This document shows positions 1 through 8,437 of a DNA stretch of 64,000 nt, piece by piece (position 1 is the stretch's first letter; every line of letters begins with the position of its first letter). Below the pieces are notes generated by a model. It was given only the letters and a program-made list of their open reading frames with translations, did not search any database and was not told the origin of the DNA. Made by a program: the position numbers and the translations under genes. This DNA comes from Pelomonas sp047654785 (GTDB taxonomy: Bacteria; Pseudomonadota; Gammaproteobacteria; Burkholderiales; Burkholderiaceae_C). The DNA lies in the NCBI RefSeq assembly GCF_047654785.1, contig NZ_JASGKQ010000003.1:372001-436000 (forward strand), written 5' to 3'.

Positions 1-268
1 GCTGAACATCAGCGAAGAAGACCAGCGCATCAAGTTCGGCTTCCTGCTGGACGCGCTGCAATACGGCGCGCCGCCGCACGGCGGCCTGGCCTTCGGCCTG
101 GACCGCATCGTCACGATGATGACCAAGGCCGAGTCCATCCGCGACGTGATCGCCTTCCCCAAGACCCAGCGCGCCCAGTGCCTGCTGACCGGCGCGCCGT
201 CGCTGGTGGACGAGAAGCAGCTGCGCGAGCTGCACATCCGGCTGCGCAACGCGACGCCGGCGGCCTGA
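1..268 (+). CDS. aspS: Aspartyl-tRNA synthetase, C-terminal end (partial)
   Basis: The window opens inside this gene. Reading from base 2 gives 88 codons to a TGA at 266-268. The protein carries the class II synthetase motif 3 region (GGLAFGLDRIVTMM, whose Arg contacts ATP), then IRDVIAFPKTQRAQ and the closing segment expected of bacterial AspRS. It would charge tRNA-Asp in the cytoplasm; some bacterial AspRS enzymes are non-discriminating, and this fragment cannot tell which kind it is. The N-terminal anticodon-binding domain and most of the catalytic core lie upstream of the window. A terminator hairpin follows about 20 bases after the stop, so this is the end of its transcript. Confidence 0.93.
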   Translation, partial: LNISEEDQRIKFGFLLDALQYGAPPHGGLAFGLDRIVTMMTKAESIRDVIAFPKTQRAQCLLTGAPSLVDEKQLRELHIRLRNATPAA

Positions 269-288
269 CTGTCTCACCGGCAAGAAGG

Positions 289-324
289 AAGGCCCCGTGG
301 CGCGAGCCGCGGGGCCTTCTGCGT
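289..324 (+). terminator. Terminator after aspS
   Basis: AAGGCCCCG (289-297) pairs with CGGGGCCTT (310-318) around a GC-rich loop and is followed by a short T-containing stretch (TCTGCGTTT). It lies between convergent aspS and the S9 peptidase gene. The T-tract is weak for the plus strand; on the minus strand the hairpin is followed by a purine run, so it best serves aspS. Confidence 0.6.
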
Positions 325-341
325 TTCCGGCGGCGTCGCGG

Positions 342-2354
342 CTACCGCAGCGGCCTGCCCGCCAGCAGCCGCGTGACGAACTCCAGCGTGGCCTGGGTCA
401 GGTAGCGGCGGTTGCCGGCCTTGCCGAAGCTGTGGCCCTCGTCCTCGGCGGTCAGGAACCACACCGGCGTGCCCTGTGCGCGCACCGCGCGCACCATGGC
501 CTCGGCCTCGCCGTAGGGCACGCGCGGGTCGTTGCGGCCGTGGACGACGAACAGCGGCTTGCGTACCGCGGCGGCATGCGTCAGCGGCGAGATGCGCTGC
601 AGGAACTCGCGCATCGCCGGGTCGCGCTCGTCGCCGTACTCGGCGCGCCGGTTGTCGCGCCGGTACAGCTCGGTGTGCTCCAGGAAGCTGACGAAGTTGG
701 CGATGCCGACGCGGCAGATGCTGCCCAGGATGCGCGCGGATTCCTGGGTGGCCACCGCCAGCGACATGTAGCCGCCGTAGCTGCCGCCCGCGACGATCAC
801 GCGCGAGGCGTCCATGTCGGGCCGGCCGGCCACCAGGTCCAGCAGCGTGCCGATGTCGCGCACCGAGTCCTCGCGCAGGCGGCCGTTGTCCAGCTTCAGG
901 AAGCGTTTGCCGAAGCCGTCCGAGCCGCGCACATTGGGCTCGATGACGTGCAGGCCCAGCTGCTCCACCAGCGCCCGCAGCACGCCGCTGACGTGGCCGG
1001 GCCGGGCCTGCGACGCGGGGCCGCCGTGGATGTGGATGTACACCGGCCGCGGCCCGGTGAAGCGCGCGGGCGGCGCCAGGTGCAGGCCGCTCAGCGGCAG
1101 GCCGTCGAAGCCGGTCCAGCGCAGCACGCCGGCCTGCAGCGGCGTGCCGGCCTCGGCGGCGCTCCACGGCACGAGCCGTTCGTCCTGCAGCGACCACGCG
1201 AACAGCCGGCCCGGGCTGTCGGCGGACACGTGGTCGAAGCCCAGCAGCGGCAGCCGCGGGTGCCAGCGCGGGCGGCTCAGCACGCCGTTCGGCAGCCCGG
1301 TGGCGATGCGGCGCGGCGTGGCCGGGCCGTCCGGCGCCAGCAGCGCGAGTTCGGAGATGCCGTCGACGTTGTAGACCAGGGCCAGCGGCCGGCCGTCGCC
1401 CGGGGCGGCCAGCGCTTCCAGGTCGGCGCGCTGGTCGGTCAGCAGCGCGGTGCGCCGGCCGGTGGCGGCGTCCACGCGGACGAGGTGGCGGAAGTCGCCC
1501 TGCGTGGCCTGGCGGCGCCACAGCAGGTCGGGCCGCGGGGCCGGGGCCGCCGAGGCGGGGGCTGTGGCGGCGGCCGCGGCCTGGGGCGCGGCCTCGTCGT
1601 CCGCCTCGCCCGTGCGGCCGGCGCTGCCCAGCGGTACCGGGGCGCTGCCGTCCAGCGCGAAGGCCAGGGCCTGGGTGCGCGCGCCGCGCGTCTGCGTGGC
1701 GACGATGCGGCCGCCGGGGCTGACGCGCAGGTCGGTGTAGCGCGCGCCGCTCACCTCGGCGAGCCGGCGGCGCGTGCCGGGCTGCTGCGGGTCCAGCCAC
1801 CACAGGCTGCTGTGCGAGGCCGCGGCCGCGCCGCCTTCGCGGTTGAGCTGCTCCTGCAGGCAGACCAGTCCGCCGCCGTGCGGCAGGAACTCGAACTCGC
1901 TGACGCGCGCGCCGGCCGGCGTCAGCGGCTGCGGCTCGCCGCCGTCCGGCGCGAGCCGGAACAGGCGGAACGCCTCGTCGCCGTCCTGGTCCCGGCTGAA
2001 GACGAGGTAGCGCCCGGCCTCGGGCTCCCAGCGGGCGTCGCTGACGGCGTCGCGGCCCCGGGTCAGCGGCTCCGGCGCGGCGCCCGGGGCGGCGACGCGG
2101 TGCAGCTGCCGGCTGTCGCCGTGGCGGCGCAGCACCAGCATCTCGGCGCGCAGCGGGTGCCAGTCGAGGAAACGCAGGCCCGCCGGCTCGTCGTCGTCGG
2201 CCAGCGCGTGGGGCTCGAAGGGCGGGATGCCGTCGGCCCGGAGCTGCGGGCCGGGCCGCACGGGGTCCGCGGCCGCGGCCTGCCAGGGCAGCAGCGCGGC
2301 CAGCGCGCCGCGCAGCAGCAGCGCGCGGCGGTCGGGCCGGGGCTCAGAACTCAT
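342..2354 (-). CDS. Exported S9-family prolyl oligopeptidase-like serine peptidase
   Basis: A 670-residue protein with an N-terminal beta-propeller region and a C-terminal alpha/beta-hydrolase domain. The catalytic triad is visible: Ser525 in GGSYGGYMS, Asp609 in GRNDPRVPYG and His641 in EDEGHSFG. The N-terminus (RRALLLRGALAALLPW, then AAA) looks like a Tat-type or Sec export signal, so a periplasmic peptidase is likely. The family cleaves oligopeptides, often as dipeptidyl or acylaminoacyl peptidases; the exact specificity is not readable. The start at 2354 was chosen because it precedes the signal peptide and overlaps the end of the upstream receptor gene by 11 bp, which suggests translational coupling; no clear ribosome-binding site precedes it. 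It is the last gene of a phosphatase-receptor-peptidase operon. Confidence 0.88.
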   Translation of the reverse strand: MSSEPRPDRRALLLRGALAALLPWQAAAADPVRPGPQLRADGIPPFEPHALADDDEPAGLRFLDWHPLRAEMLVLRRHGDSRQLHRVAAPGAAPEPLTRGRDAVSDARWEPEAGRYLVFSRDQDGDEAFRLFRLAPDGGEPQPLTPAGARVSEFEFLPHGGGLVCLQEQLNREGGAAAASHSSLWWLDPQQPGTRRRLAEVSGARYTDLRVSPGGRIVATQTRGARTQALAFALDGSAPVPLGSAGRTGEADDEAAPQAAAAATAPASAAPAPRPDLLWRRQATQGDFRHLVRVDAATGRRTALLTDQRADLEALAAPGDGRPLALVYNVDGISELALLAPDGPATPRRIATGLPNGVLSRPRWHPRLPLLGFDHVSADSPGRLFAWSLQDERLVPWSAAEAGTPLQAGVLRWTGFDGLPLSGLHLAPPARFTGPRPVYIHIHGGPASQARPGHVSGVLRALVEQLGLHVIEPNVRGSDGFGKRFLKLDNGRLREDSVRDIGTLLDLVAGRPDMDASRVIVAGGSYGGYMSLAVATQESARILGSICRVGIANFVSFLEHTELYRRDNRRAEYGDERDPAMREFLQRISPLTHAAAVRKPLFVVHGRNDPRVPYGEAEAMVRAVRAQGTPVWFLTAEDEGHSFGKAGNRRYLTQATLEFVTRLLAGRPLR

Positions 2355-5076
2355 AGGAGACGTTGACGGACAGGTAGCGGCCGTAGGCGTTGGCGACGCC
2401 GCTGGTGACGCCCACTTCGTCCTCGTTCGGGTCGAACGGCGGGCGCGAGTTGGCGATGTTGCGCAGCGTGGCGCCGATGCGCACGCCCTTGAAGCCCTTG
2501 TAGCTGACCGACAGGTCGGCGGTGCGCCAGGGCTTGATGCGGCACAGGTCGCCGAAGCCGGCGTCGGTGAGCGTGTCGTCGCAGCTGCCGCCGGCATCGA
2601 AGCTCTGGAAGCCGCTCTGGTGGTTGCCGCTGAGGCGCACGGACCAGGCGTCCAGCGACCAGTCGGCGCTGAGCTGCAGCCGGGTGCGCGGCACCTTGTA
2701 GAAGCCCAGCGTCTCGACGACGGGCTGGCCCTGCTCGTACTGCGTCTTGTACGAGAGCGTGCGCGTGCCCTTCAGGCTCAGCTTGAGCCTGCCGTAGGCG
2801 GCGAGCTTGAAGCGCTGGCTGAGCTCGTAGTCCAGGCCGCCGGTGCTGGAGCGGGCCAGGTTCAGGTAGGGGCGGCGCACCTGGTAGACCTGGCCCAGCG
2901 TCTCGCCGTCGGCCGGCGGCAGCCGCATGACCATGCCGGGGAACTGGTCCTCGCGGTTGAGGATCTCCTGGGCGCTCAGGCGGTCCACCTCGCCGCGGCG
3001 CTCGATGTACCAGGCGTCCAGCACCAGGTCCATGCCGCCGCGCGGCGACAGCAGCAGGCCCAGCGTGTAGGAGTCCGACTTCTCGGGCTTCAGCCCGGGG
3101 TTGGCCAGCGACACGGTGGACAGGCTCAGCGAGCAGCTGTCGTTGTTGGTGTTGACGACGGGGCACAGCCGCGGGTCGCGGTAGCCGGAGCTGAACGAGA
3201 ACACCGACGAGCTGCTGATCTGCGACAGCGACGGCGCGCGGAAGCCGTTGGCCCAGGTGCCGCGCACGGCGGCCCAGTCGGACAGCTTGTACTTGGCGCC
3301 GAGCTTGGCGGTCAGCGCGTCGCCGAAGTCGGTGTAGTGCTCGGCGCGCAGCGCGGCCTGGGTCTCCAGGCCCTTGACGAAGGGCAGCTGCAGCTCGGCG
3401 TAGGCGGCGGCCACGTTGCGCGAGCCGCCGGCCTCGCCGAGGCCGCGGCCGATGATGTCGCCGGCCGCGGTGCGCGGGTCGGCGGCGACCTCGAAGTTCT
3501 CGTGCCGCAGCTCGGCGCCCAGGCCCAGCATCGCGGTGCCGCCGCCCAGGGCCCACAGCTCGCGCGAGCCGCGCAGGTCGGCCGAGCTGGTCGTCGCCTT
3601 GCCCCAGTCGTTCAGGTCGGGCGACATCCGGGCCAGCACCTCGGGGCTGTTGACGCCGCCGAAGCGGTAGCTGCCGTCGGCCAGCACCTGGTTCAGGCCC
3701 GACAGGCTGAGGCGGCCGGTGAGCTGCTTGGTGTTCTTCTGGTAGTGGTGGAGCAGGCCGCCGTCGATGTCCCAGTCGGCCCAGCGGGTGCTGCCGCTGA
3801 CGACCAGGCGCACGTTGTCGGCCTGGGTGTGGTAGTCGTAGGGCAGGTCGGCGAAGCGGTAGCGCAGGCCCATCACGGTGGGCTTGGTGTAGCGGGTGGT
3901 GCTGCCGCTGCTGTTCGGCAGCAGCACCGGGTTGGCGCTGGAGGCCAGGCGGGTCGGGTTGTCCGGGTGGTTGGCCGGCAGCGCCAGGCCCATGAACTGG
4001 ACGGTGCGGCCCTGCGAGTCGCCCCAGGTGCTCAGCGACTCTGAGCGGCTGGTGGGCGAGTCCTCGTAGTCGTTCTTCACGCGCGAGGCCATCAGCTCGG
4101 CGTTCAGCGTCGTGCCGCCGCCCAGGTCCAGGCTGCCGCGCGCGAACACCGAGCCGCGCTTCTGGTCGCCGGTGTACTGCGCATACCGCGACGAGTCCCA
4201 CAGGCAGCGCGGCGTGGCGACGGTGGACGAGTACGGCCCCTGCGTCGCGCAGCTGGACGACAGCATGCCGCGGAAGCTCCCCGACTTGCCGTTGTTGTAG
4301 GTGTACAGGTTGCCCGGGTAGGACGAGGTGGAGCTGGGCACCAGGCGGTCGTACAGCTCGGTCAGCAGCTCGCTGCGCACCAGGTCGGGCGCCTCGGCGA
4401 TGCCGACGCCGTCGCGGATGAAGAGCTCGGCGCCCAGCATCAGGTTGTAGCCGTTCTGCGCCATGTCGCCGAAGCCCACCATCGCGTTGGCGGTCTGGCT
4501 CTTGAACAGGCCGTCGAAGCGCTGCTTGGCGTTCAGCTCGACGAGTGCGCCGCGGTAGTCGTGGCGCAGGATGACGTTGACGACGCCGGCCAGCGCGTCC
4601 GAGCCGTACAGCGAGGACGCGCCGGACTTCAGGATCTCCACGCGCTCGATGGCCGACATCGGGATCGCGTTGACGTTGAACACGGTGGACTGGCCGCTGT
4701 TCGGGTCCACCACGCCGGCCGGCGCGATGCGGCGGCCGTTGATCAGCACCAGCGTCGCGGCCGAGCCCATGCCGCGCATCGAGATCGAGGCCGTGCCGGC
4801 CGCGAAGCCGTTGCCGGTGCCGATGTCGTCCAGCCCGCCCGCGCCGACGGACGGGTCCATGCGCAGCAGTTCGTCCAGCGTGGTGGCGCCGGCCCGCAGG
4901 ATGTCCTCGCGCTTCAGGATGGTCACGGGCGCGGTGGTCTCGCTGTCCGTGCGCTTGATCATCGAGCCGGTCACTTCGACGCGCTCGAGCCGGGCGCTGG
5001 CGTCGGCGGTCTGGGCGTGGGCGGGGGACAGCAGCGCGAGGCTGGCCAGGGCGAGGAGGTGCAGTCGGGGCGTCAC
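2344..5076 (-). CDS. TonB-dependent outer-membrane receptor
   Basis: A 910-residue receptor. A signal peptide (LHLLALASLALLSPAHAQ) is followed by a plug domain (VEVTGSMIKRTDSETTAPV, then a region with SISMRGMG and VLINGRRIAP, then SSLYGSDALAGVVNVIL) and a C-terminal 22-strand-type barrel ending in the aromatic YEF signature used for outer-membrane insertion. It should import a ligand across the outer membrane using TonB-ExbBD energy. The substrate is unknown; plugs of this style (GSxIKR ... APV) are common in receptors of unknown or carbohydrate/peptide substrates. The GTG start at 5074-5076 overlaps the phosphatase stop as GTGA, with AGGA just upstream, which fixes this start. It is the middle gene of a three-gene operon. 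Confidence 0.9.
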   Translation of the reverse strand: MTPRLHLLALASLALLSPAHAQTADASARLERVEVTGSMIKRTDSETTAPVTILKREDILRAGATTLDELLRMDPSVGAGGLDDIGTGNGFAAGTASISMRGMGSAATLVLINGRRIAPAGVVDPNSGQSTVFNVNAIPMSAIERVEILKSGASSLYGSDALAGVVNVILRHDYRGALVELNAKQRFDGLFKSQTANAMVGFGDMAQNGYNLMLGAELFIRDGVGIAEAPDLVRSELLTELYDRLVPSSTSSYPGNLYTYNNGKSGSFRGMLSSSCATQGPYSSTVATPRCLWDSSRYAQYTGDQKRGSVFARGSLDLGGGTTLNAELMASRVKNDYEDSPTSRSESLSTWGDSQGRTVQFMGLALPANHPDNPTRLASSANPVLLPNSSGSTTRYTKPTVMGLRYRFADLPYDYHTQADNVRLVVSGSTRWADWDIDGGLLHHYQKNTKQLTGRLSLSGLNQVLADGSYRFGGVNSPEVLARMSPDLNDWGKATTSSADLRGSRELWALGGGTAMLGLGAELRHENFEVAADPRTAAGDIIGRGLGEAGGSRNVAAAYAELQLPFVKGLETQAALRAEHYTDFGDALTAKLGAKYKLSDWAAVRGTWANGFRAPSLSQISSSSVFSFSSGYRDPRLCPVVNTNNDSCSLSLSTVSLANPGLKPEKSDSYTLGLLLSPRGGMDLVLDAWYIERRGEVDRLSAQEILNREDQFPGMVMRLPPADGETLGQVYQVRRPYLNLARSSTGGLDYELSQRFKLAAYGRLKLSLKGTRTLSYKTQYEQGQPVVETLGFYKVPRTRLQLSADWSLDAWSVRLSGNHQSGFQSFDAGGSCDDTLTDAGFGDLCRIKPWRTADLSVSYKGFKGVRIGATLRNIANSRPPFDPNEDEVGVTSGVANAYGRYLSVNVSYEF

Positions 5077-5903
5077 TGGGGGTTCCTGGGAGTGGGAGGG
5101 GGCGAAAGGGGCGGCGCGGCCAGCAGCGGCGCGAGTTCGGCGCGGGCGCGTTCGACGTCGTGCTGGAACTCGGCCAGGCCGTCCAGCTGCGCGACCACGG
5201 CGGTGGCCATCTGGCGGCCGGCCTCGATGTCGGAGGGGAAGTGCATGCCGCAGACCAGCCGGCTGTCGGCGTACCGCGCGGCGCGGGCCAGCAGCGCCGG
5301 CGCGTGCTCGGGCGCCACGCGGGCCAGCACCAGCGCCACCGTCCAGCCGTAGGCGGCGTGGCCGGAGGGGTAGGAGGTCCGGCGCGTGCCGTCGGTGTCG
5401 GGCTTGCCGCAGACGTGGAGGTCCGCCATGCGCTGGTAGGGGCGGGCGCGCGGGTAGGCGGCCTTGGCCGCGAACGCCGGGCCGCTGACCTGCCGCACCG
5501 AGCGGTTCAGCAGCTGCACCAGCGCGGGCAGGCTGTCGCGGCGCAGCGCCTGCAGGCCCAGCACCGGCGCGAAGCGGTCGTACAGCCACTTGGCGTCGGC
5601 CGCCGCCTGCTCGCGCCGCTCGGCCGTGGCCTGCTGGCGCGCCTGCAGCGCGGCGAGGTCGTCGCGGTCGGTCGCGGAGTCCGGCGCGGGCGGCGGCGGC
5701 AGCACGCGGGCGTAGAGGTCGCGGGCGTTGAAATAGGGCTGCACGTCCTTGTGGCTGACGGGCGGCGATTCCCATTCGGGCGACGCCGCGCGCGCGGCCG
5801 CGCCGGCCAGCAGCAGGCAGCCGGCCAGGCAGGCGGCGAAGGCGGCGGGGCGCCGGGCGCCGGGCAAGGCGGACAGCGGCGGTGGCATGAGGCGTGCATC
5901 CAT
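5073..5903 (-). CDS. Periplasmic class A non-specific acid phosphatase (PAP2 superfamily)
   Basis: A 276-residue protein with a signal peptide (FAACLAGCLLLAGAAARA) and the three-part phosphatase signature of the PhoN/PAP2 superfamily: KAAYPRARP (K-x6-RP), YPSGHAAYG (PSGH) and SRLVCGMHFPSDIEAGR (SR-x5-H-x3-D). The invariant Lys, Arg, Ser, His and Asp are all present. It should release phosphate from organic phosphomonoesters in the periplasm. A proline-rich segment and a charged coiled-coil-like stretch (about residues 70-105) precede the catalytic part. It heads the operon whose next genes are a TonB receptor (4-bp overlap) and an exported peptidase, and is divergent from a LysR regulator 61 bp away. 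Confidence 0.88.
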   Translation of the reverse strand: MDARLMPPPLSALPGARRPAAFAACLAGCLLLAGAAARAASPEWESPPVSHKDVQPYFNARDLYARVLPPPPAPDSATDRDDLAALQARQQATAERREQAAADAKWLYDRFAPVLGLQALRRDSLPALVQLLNRSVRQVSGPAFAAKAAYPRARPYQRMADLHVCGKPDTDGTRRTSYPSGHAAYGWTVALVLARVAPEHAPALLARAARYADSRLVCGMHFPSDIEAGRQMATAVVAQLDGLAEFQHDVERARAELAPLLAAPPLSPPPTPRNPQ

Positions 5904-5964
5904 GCGATCACGCTAGCCCCGCAGGCCCGGGCTGGCATGAAACCTTCTTTGCTAGAGTTTTCCG

Positions 5965-6948
5965 ATGGTTATGCAGGATTCATCACAGGCGCAAGGCTCG
6001 GCACCCAAGCAGGCCGAGGACTTCGTCATGCAGCGCCTGACCCTGCGCCAGCTGCGCGTGTTGCTGGCCCTGGCGAACGAGGGCAGCGTCAGCGCGGCGG
6101 CCGAGGCGCTGCATGTGACGCAGCCCGCCGTCAGCAAGGCGCTGAGCGAGCTGGAGAGCGGCCTGGGACAAACCCTGTTCCTGCGCCGCGGGCGTCGCAT
6201 CCGGGCGACGGCGCTGTGCGAGCGGCTGCTGGTGCTGGCGCGCAAGCTGCAGGCGGACCTGCGCCGCGGCGGCGAGGACGTGGCCTCGCTGGCGCGCGGC
6301 GTCAGCGGCGAGCTGCTGATCGGCGCCACCAACGCGGCGCTGGCCGACCTGCTGCCCGATGCGGTGGCGGCGCTGAAGGCCGAGTCGCCCGGCGTGGCCA
6401 TCAGCGTGCGCACGCATGCGCTGAAGGACATGTTCGACGACCTGCGCCAGGGCCGGCTGGACCTGCTCATCGCGCGCGTGCAGGGGCCCGACGCGCCGGG
6501 CGACCTGGAGCGCATGCCGCTGATGCGCCAGCGCGAGCTGCTCGTCATCAGCGGCTGCCACCCGCTGGCGGCCAGCCGCCAGCTGGACTGGGAGCTGCTG
6601 GCGCAGCAGTCGTGGATCTGGCCGCTGCCGGGCACGCGCATGCGCGCGCTGCAGGACGCCAAGTTCCGCAGCAAGGACCTGGCGCTGCCGACCAACCTGT
6701 TCCAGACCGACGACCTGATGGTGACCATCAGCCTGATGCGGCGCATGCCGCTGGTGGGCTACCTGCCCGGCAGTGTCGCCCGCGTGGCGGCGCGCGAGGG
6801 GCATGTGCGCATCCTCGCGCAGGACGACGCCGGCCTGCCGCTGGACGAGATGTGCGCCTGGCACATGCGCGAGCCGCAGAGCGAGCTGGTGGACCGCTTC
6901 AAGCAGCTGCTGGCCGCGGCCGCGGCGCGGCTGGAGCGCGAGGCCTGA
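5965..6948 (+). CDS. LysR-family transcriptional regulator
   Basis: A LysR-type regulator with the N-terminal winged helix (LTLRQLRVLLALANEGSVSA, then AEALHVTQPAVSKALSELE) and a C-terminal periplasmic-binding-like effector domain. The first ATG (5965) gives 327 residues. A second ATG at 6028 has GAGGA 7 bases upstream, starts nearer the helix-turn-helix as is usual for this family, and may be the real start (306 residues). LysR proteins generally control a divergent neighbour and their own gene; here the divergent neighbour is the phosphatase-receptor-peptidase operon. The 61-bp gap holds an imperfect dyad (GAAAC near 5939, GTTTTC near 5957), which is weak evidence for a binding site. The effector is unknown. 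Confidence 0.88.
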   Translation: MVMQDSSQAQGSAPKQAEDFVMQRLTLRQLRVLLALANEGSVSAAAEALHVTQPAVSKALSELESGLGQTLFLRRGRRIRATALCERLLVLARKLQADLRRGGEDVASLARGVSGELLIGATNAALADLLPDAVAALKAESPGVAISVRTHALKDMFDDLRQGRLDLLIARVQGPDAPGDLERMPLMRQRELLVISGCHPLAASRQLDWELLAQQSWIWPLPGTRMRALQDAKFRSKDLALPTNLFQTDDLMVTISLMRRMPLVGYLPGSVARVAAREGHVRILAQDDAGLPLDEMCAWHMREPQSELVDRFKQLLAAAAARLEREA

Positions 6949-6972
6949 GGGGCGGTGGTGGCCTTCGGGCCA

Positions 6973-8427
6973 TCAGGCCCGGGCGGCCAAGCCTTGCAAC
7001 AGCTTGTCGTGGATGCCGCCAAAACCGCCGTTGCTCATGCACAGCAGGTGGTCGCCCGGCCGGGCGGCCTTGACGACGGCGGCCACCAGCTCGTCGACGC
7101 CCGCGCCGACCACGGCCTGCGCGCCCATCGGCGCCAGCGCCTCCTTGGCATCCCAGTCCAGCCCCTGCTGGTTGCAGAAGGCCAGGTCCGCCTCCTCCAG
7201 CGCCCAGGGCAGCTGCGCCTTCATCGTGCCCAGCTTCATCGTGTTGGAGCGCGGCTCGAAGACCGCCAGGATGCGCTCGGCCGACGCGATGCGGCGGCGC
7301 AGGCCGTCGATGGTGGTGCGGATGGCCGTCGGGTGGTGGGCGAAGTCGTCGTAGACCTTGATGCCGCCCACCTCGCCGCGCAGCTCCATGCGCCGCCGCA
7401 CGTTGCGGAACCCGGCCAGCGCCGCGGCCGCCTGCTCGGGCGGCACGCCGACGTGCTCGGCCGCCGCGATGGCCGCCAGCGCGTTGAGCTGGTTGTGCTC
7501 GCCGATCAGGCCCCATTCGACGCGGGCCACCTTCAGGCCGCCGCGCAGCACGTCGAAGGCCTGCGGCTCGCCGCGTGCGCGCAGCATGCCGGCCTCTTCC
7601 TTGCGGGCGCCGAAGCGCAGCACCTCGCTCCAGCAGCCGCGCGCGATGACGCGCTGCAGCGCCTCCTCGCGCGCGTTGACGACCAGCCGGCCGCTCGCCG
7701 GCACGGTGCGCACGAGGTGGTGGAACTGCGTCTCGATGGCGGCCAGGTCCGGGAAGATGTCGGCGTGGTCGTGTTCGAGGTTGTTCAGGATCGCGGTGCG
7801 CGGCCGGTAATGGACGAACTTGCTGCGCTTGTCGAAGAAGGCGGTGTCGTACTCGTCGGCCTCGATGACGAAAGGACTCGAGGCCCCCACGCCCGGCCCT
7901 GCGGGCACTGCGCTGCCCCCCGAGGGGGCTCTCGCGCCTTGGGACGGCCCGGCGGCGGCGCCCGGGCCCTCGCCCAGCCGCGCGGAGACGCCGAAGTTCT
8001 GCGGCACGCCGCCGACCAGGAAGCCGGGCTTCAGCCCCGCGTGCTCCAGGATCCACGCGAGCATCGAGGTCGTCGTCGTCTTGCCGTGCGTGCCGGCCAC
8101 GGCCAGCACGTGGCGGCCCTGCAGCACGTGCTCGGCCAGCCATTGCGGGCCGGAGACGTAGGGCAGGCCGGCGTCGAGGATGGCCTCCATCAGCGGGAAG
8201 CGCTCGCCGCGGGTGACGATGTTGCCGATGACGAAGACGTCGGGCCGCAGGTCGAGCTGTTCGGCGCCGAAGCCGGCGATCAGCTCGATGCCCAGCGCCT
8301 CGAGCTGGGTGCTCATCGGCGGGTAGACGTTGGCGTCGCAGCCGGTCACGCGGTGGCCGGCCTCGCGCGCGAGCGCGGCCAGCCCGCCCATGAAGGTGCC
8401 GCAGATGCCGAGGATGTGGATGTGCAT
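6973..8427 (-). CDS. mpl: UDP-N-acetylmuramate:L-Ala-gamma-D-Glu-meso-DAP ligase (murein recycling)
   Basis: Mpl reattaches the recycled tripeptide L-Ala-D-Glu-mDAP to UDP-MurNAc in the cytoplasm. The 484-residue protein begins with HIHILGICGTFMGGLA, has the ATP-binding loop AGTHGKTTTT (111-120), the VIEADEYDTAFFDKRSKF block and the C-terminal YDDFAHHPTA and EPRSNTMK motifs, so it appears intact. It is longer than the E. coli enzyme as I recall it, largely because about 30 Gly/Ala/Pro/Ser-rich residues (154-183) are inserted between the SARLGE and SPFVIEADEYD segments. That insert is encoded by a dispersed palindromic repeat in frame (separate entry). hemL ends 10 bp upstream, so the two are likely cotranscribed. 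Confidence 0.93.
   Translation of the reverse strand: MHIHILGICGTFMGGLAALAREAGHRVTGCDANVYPPMSTQLEALGIELIAGFGAEQLDLRPDVFVIGNIVTRGERFPLMEAILDAGLPYVSGPQWLAEHVLQGRHVLAVAGTHGKTTTTSMLAWILEHAGLKPGFLVGGVPQNFGVSARLGEGPGAAAGPSQGARAPSGGSAVPAGPGVGASSPFVIEADEYDTAFFDKRSKFVHYRPRTAILNNLEHDHADIFPDLAAIETQFHHLVRTVPASGRLVVNAREEALQRVIARGCWSEVLRFGARKEEAGMLRARGEPQAFDVLRGGLKVARVEWGLIGEHNQLNALAAIAAAEHVGVPPEQAAAALAGFRNVRRRMELRGEVGGIKVYDDFAHHPTAIRTTIDGLRRRIASAERILAVFEPRSNTMKLGTMKAQLPWALEEADLAFCNQQGLDWDAKEALAPMGAQAVVGAGVDELVAAVVKAARPGDHLLCMSNGGFGGIHDKLLQGLAARA
7884..7953 (+). repeat. Type A dispersed palindromic repeat, inside mpl
   Basis: GCCCCCCGAGGGGGC (7915-7929) followed by a short spacer and CCTTGGGACGGCCCGGC. 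The same layout recurs in non-coding gaps at 49088-49149 (CCCCCCGAGGGGG, then TTGGGGCGGCCCGGC) and, inverted, at 33078-33156. Here the repeat lies within the mpl reading frame and adds no stop codon. Confidence 0.75.
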
Positions 8428-8437
8428 GGCGCGGCCT

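Noticed and set aside
297..2366. A plus-strand open frame opposite the S9 peptidase.
   Set aside because: The minus-strand protein has a complete Ser/Asp/His triad; the plus frame lacks any motif or ribosome-binding site.
5904..5964. A LysR-type T-N11-A operator between the phosphatase and lysR.
   Set aside because: Only a weak imperfect dyad (GAAAC/GTTTTC) is present; not strong enough for a separate feature.
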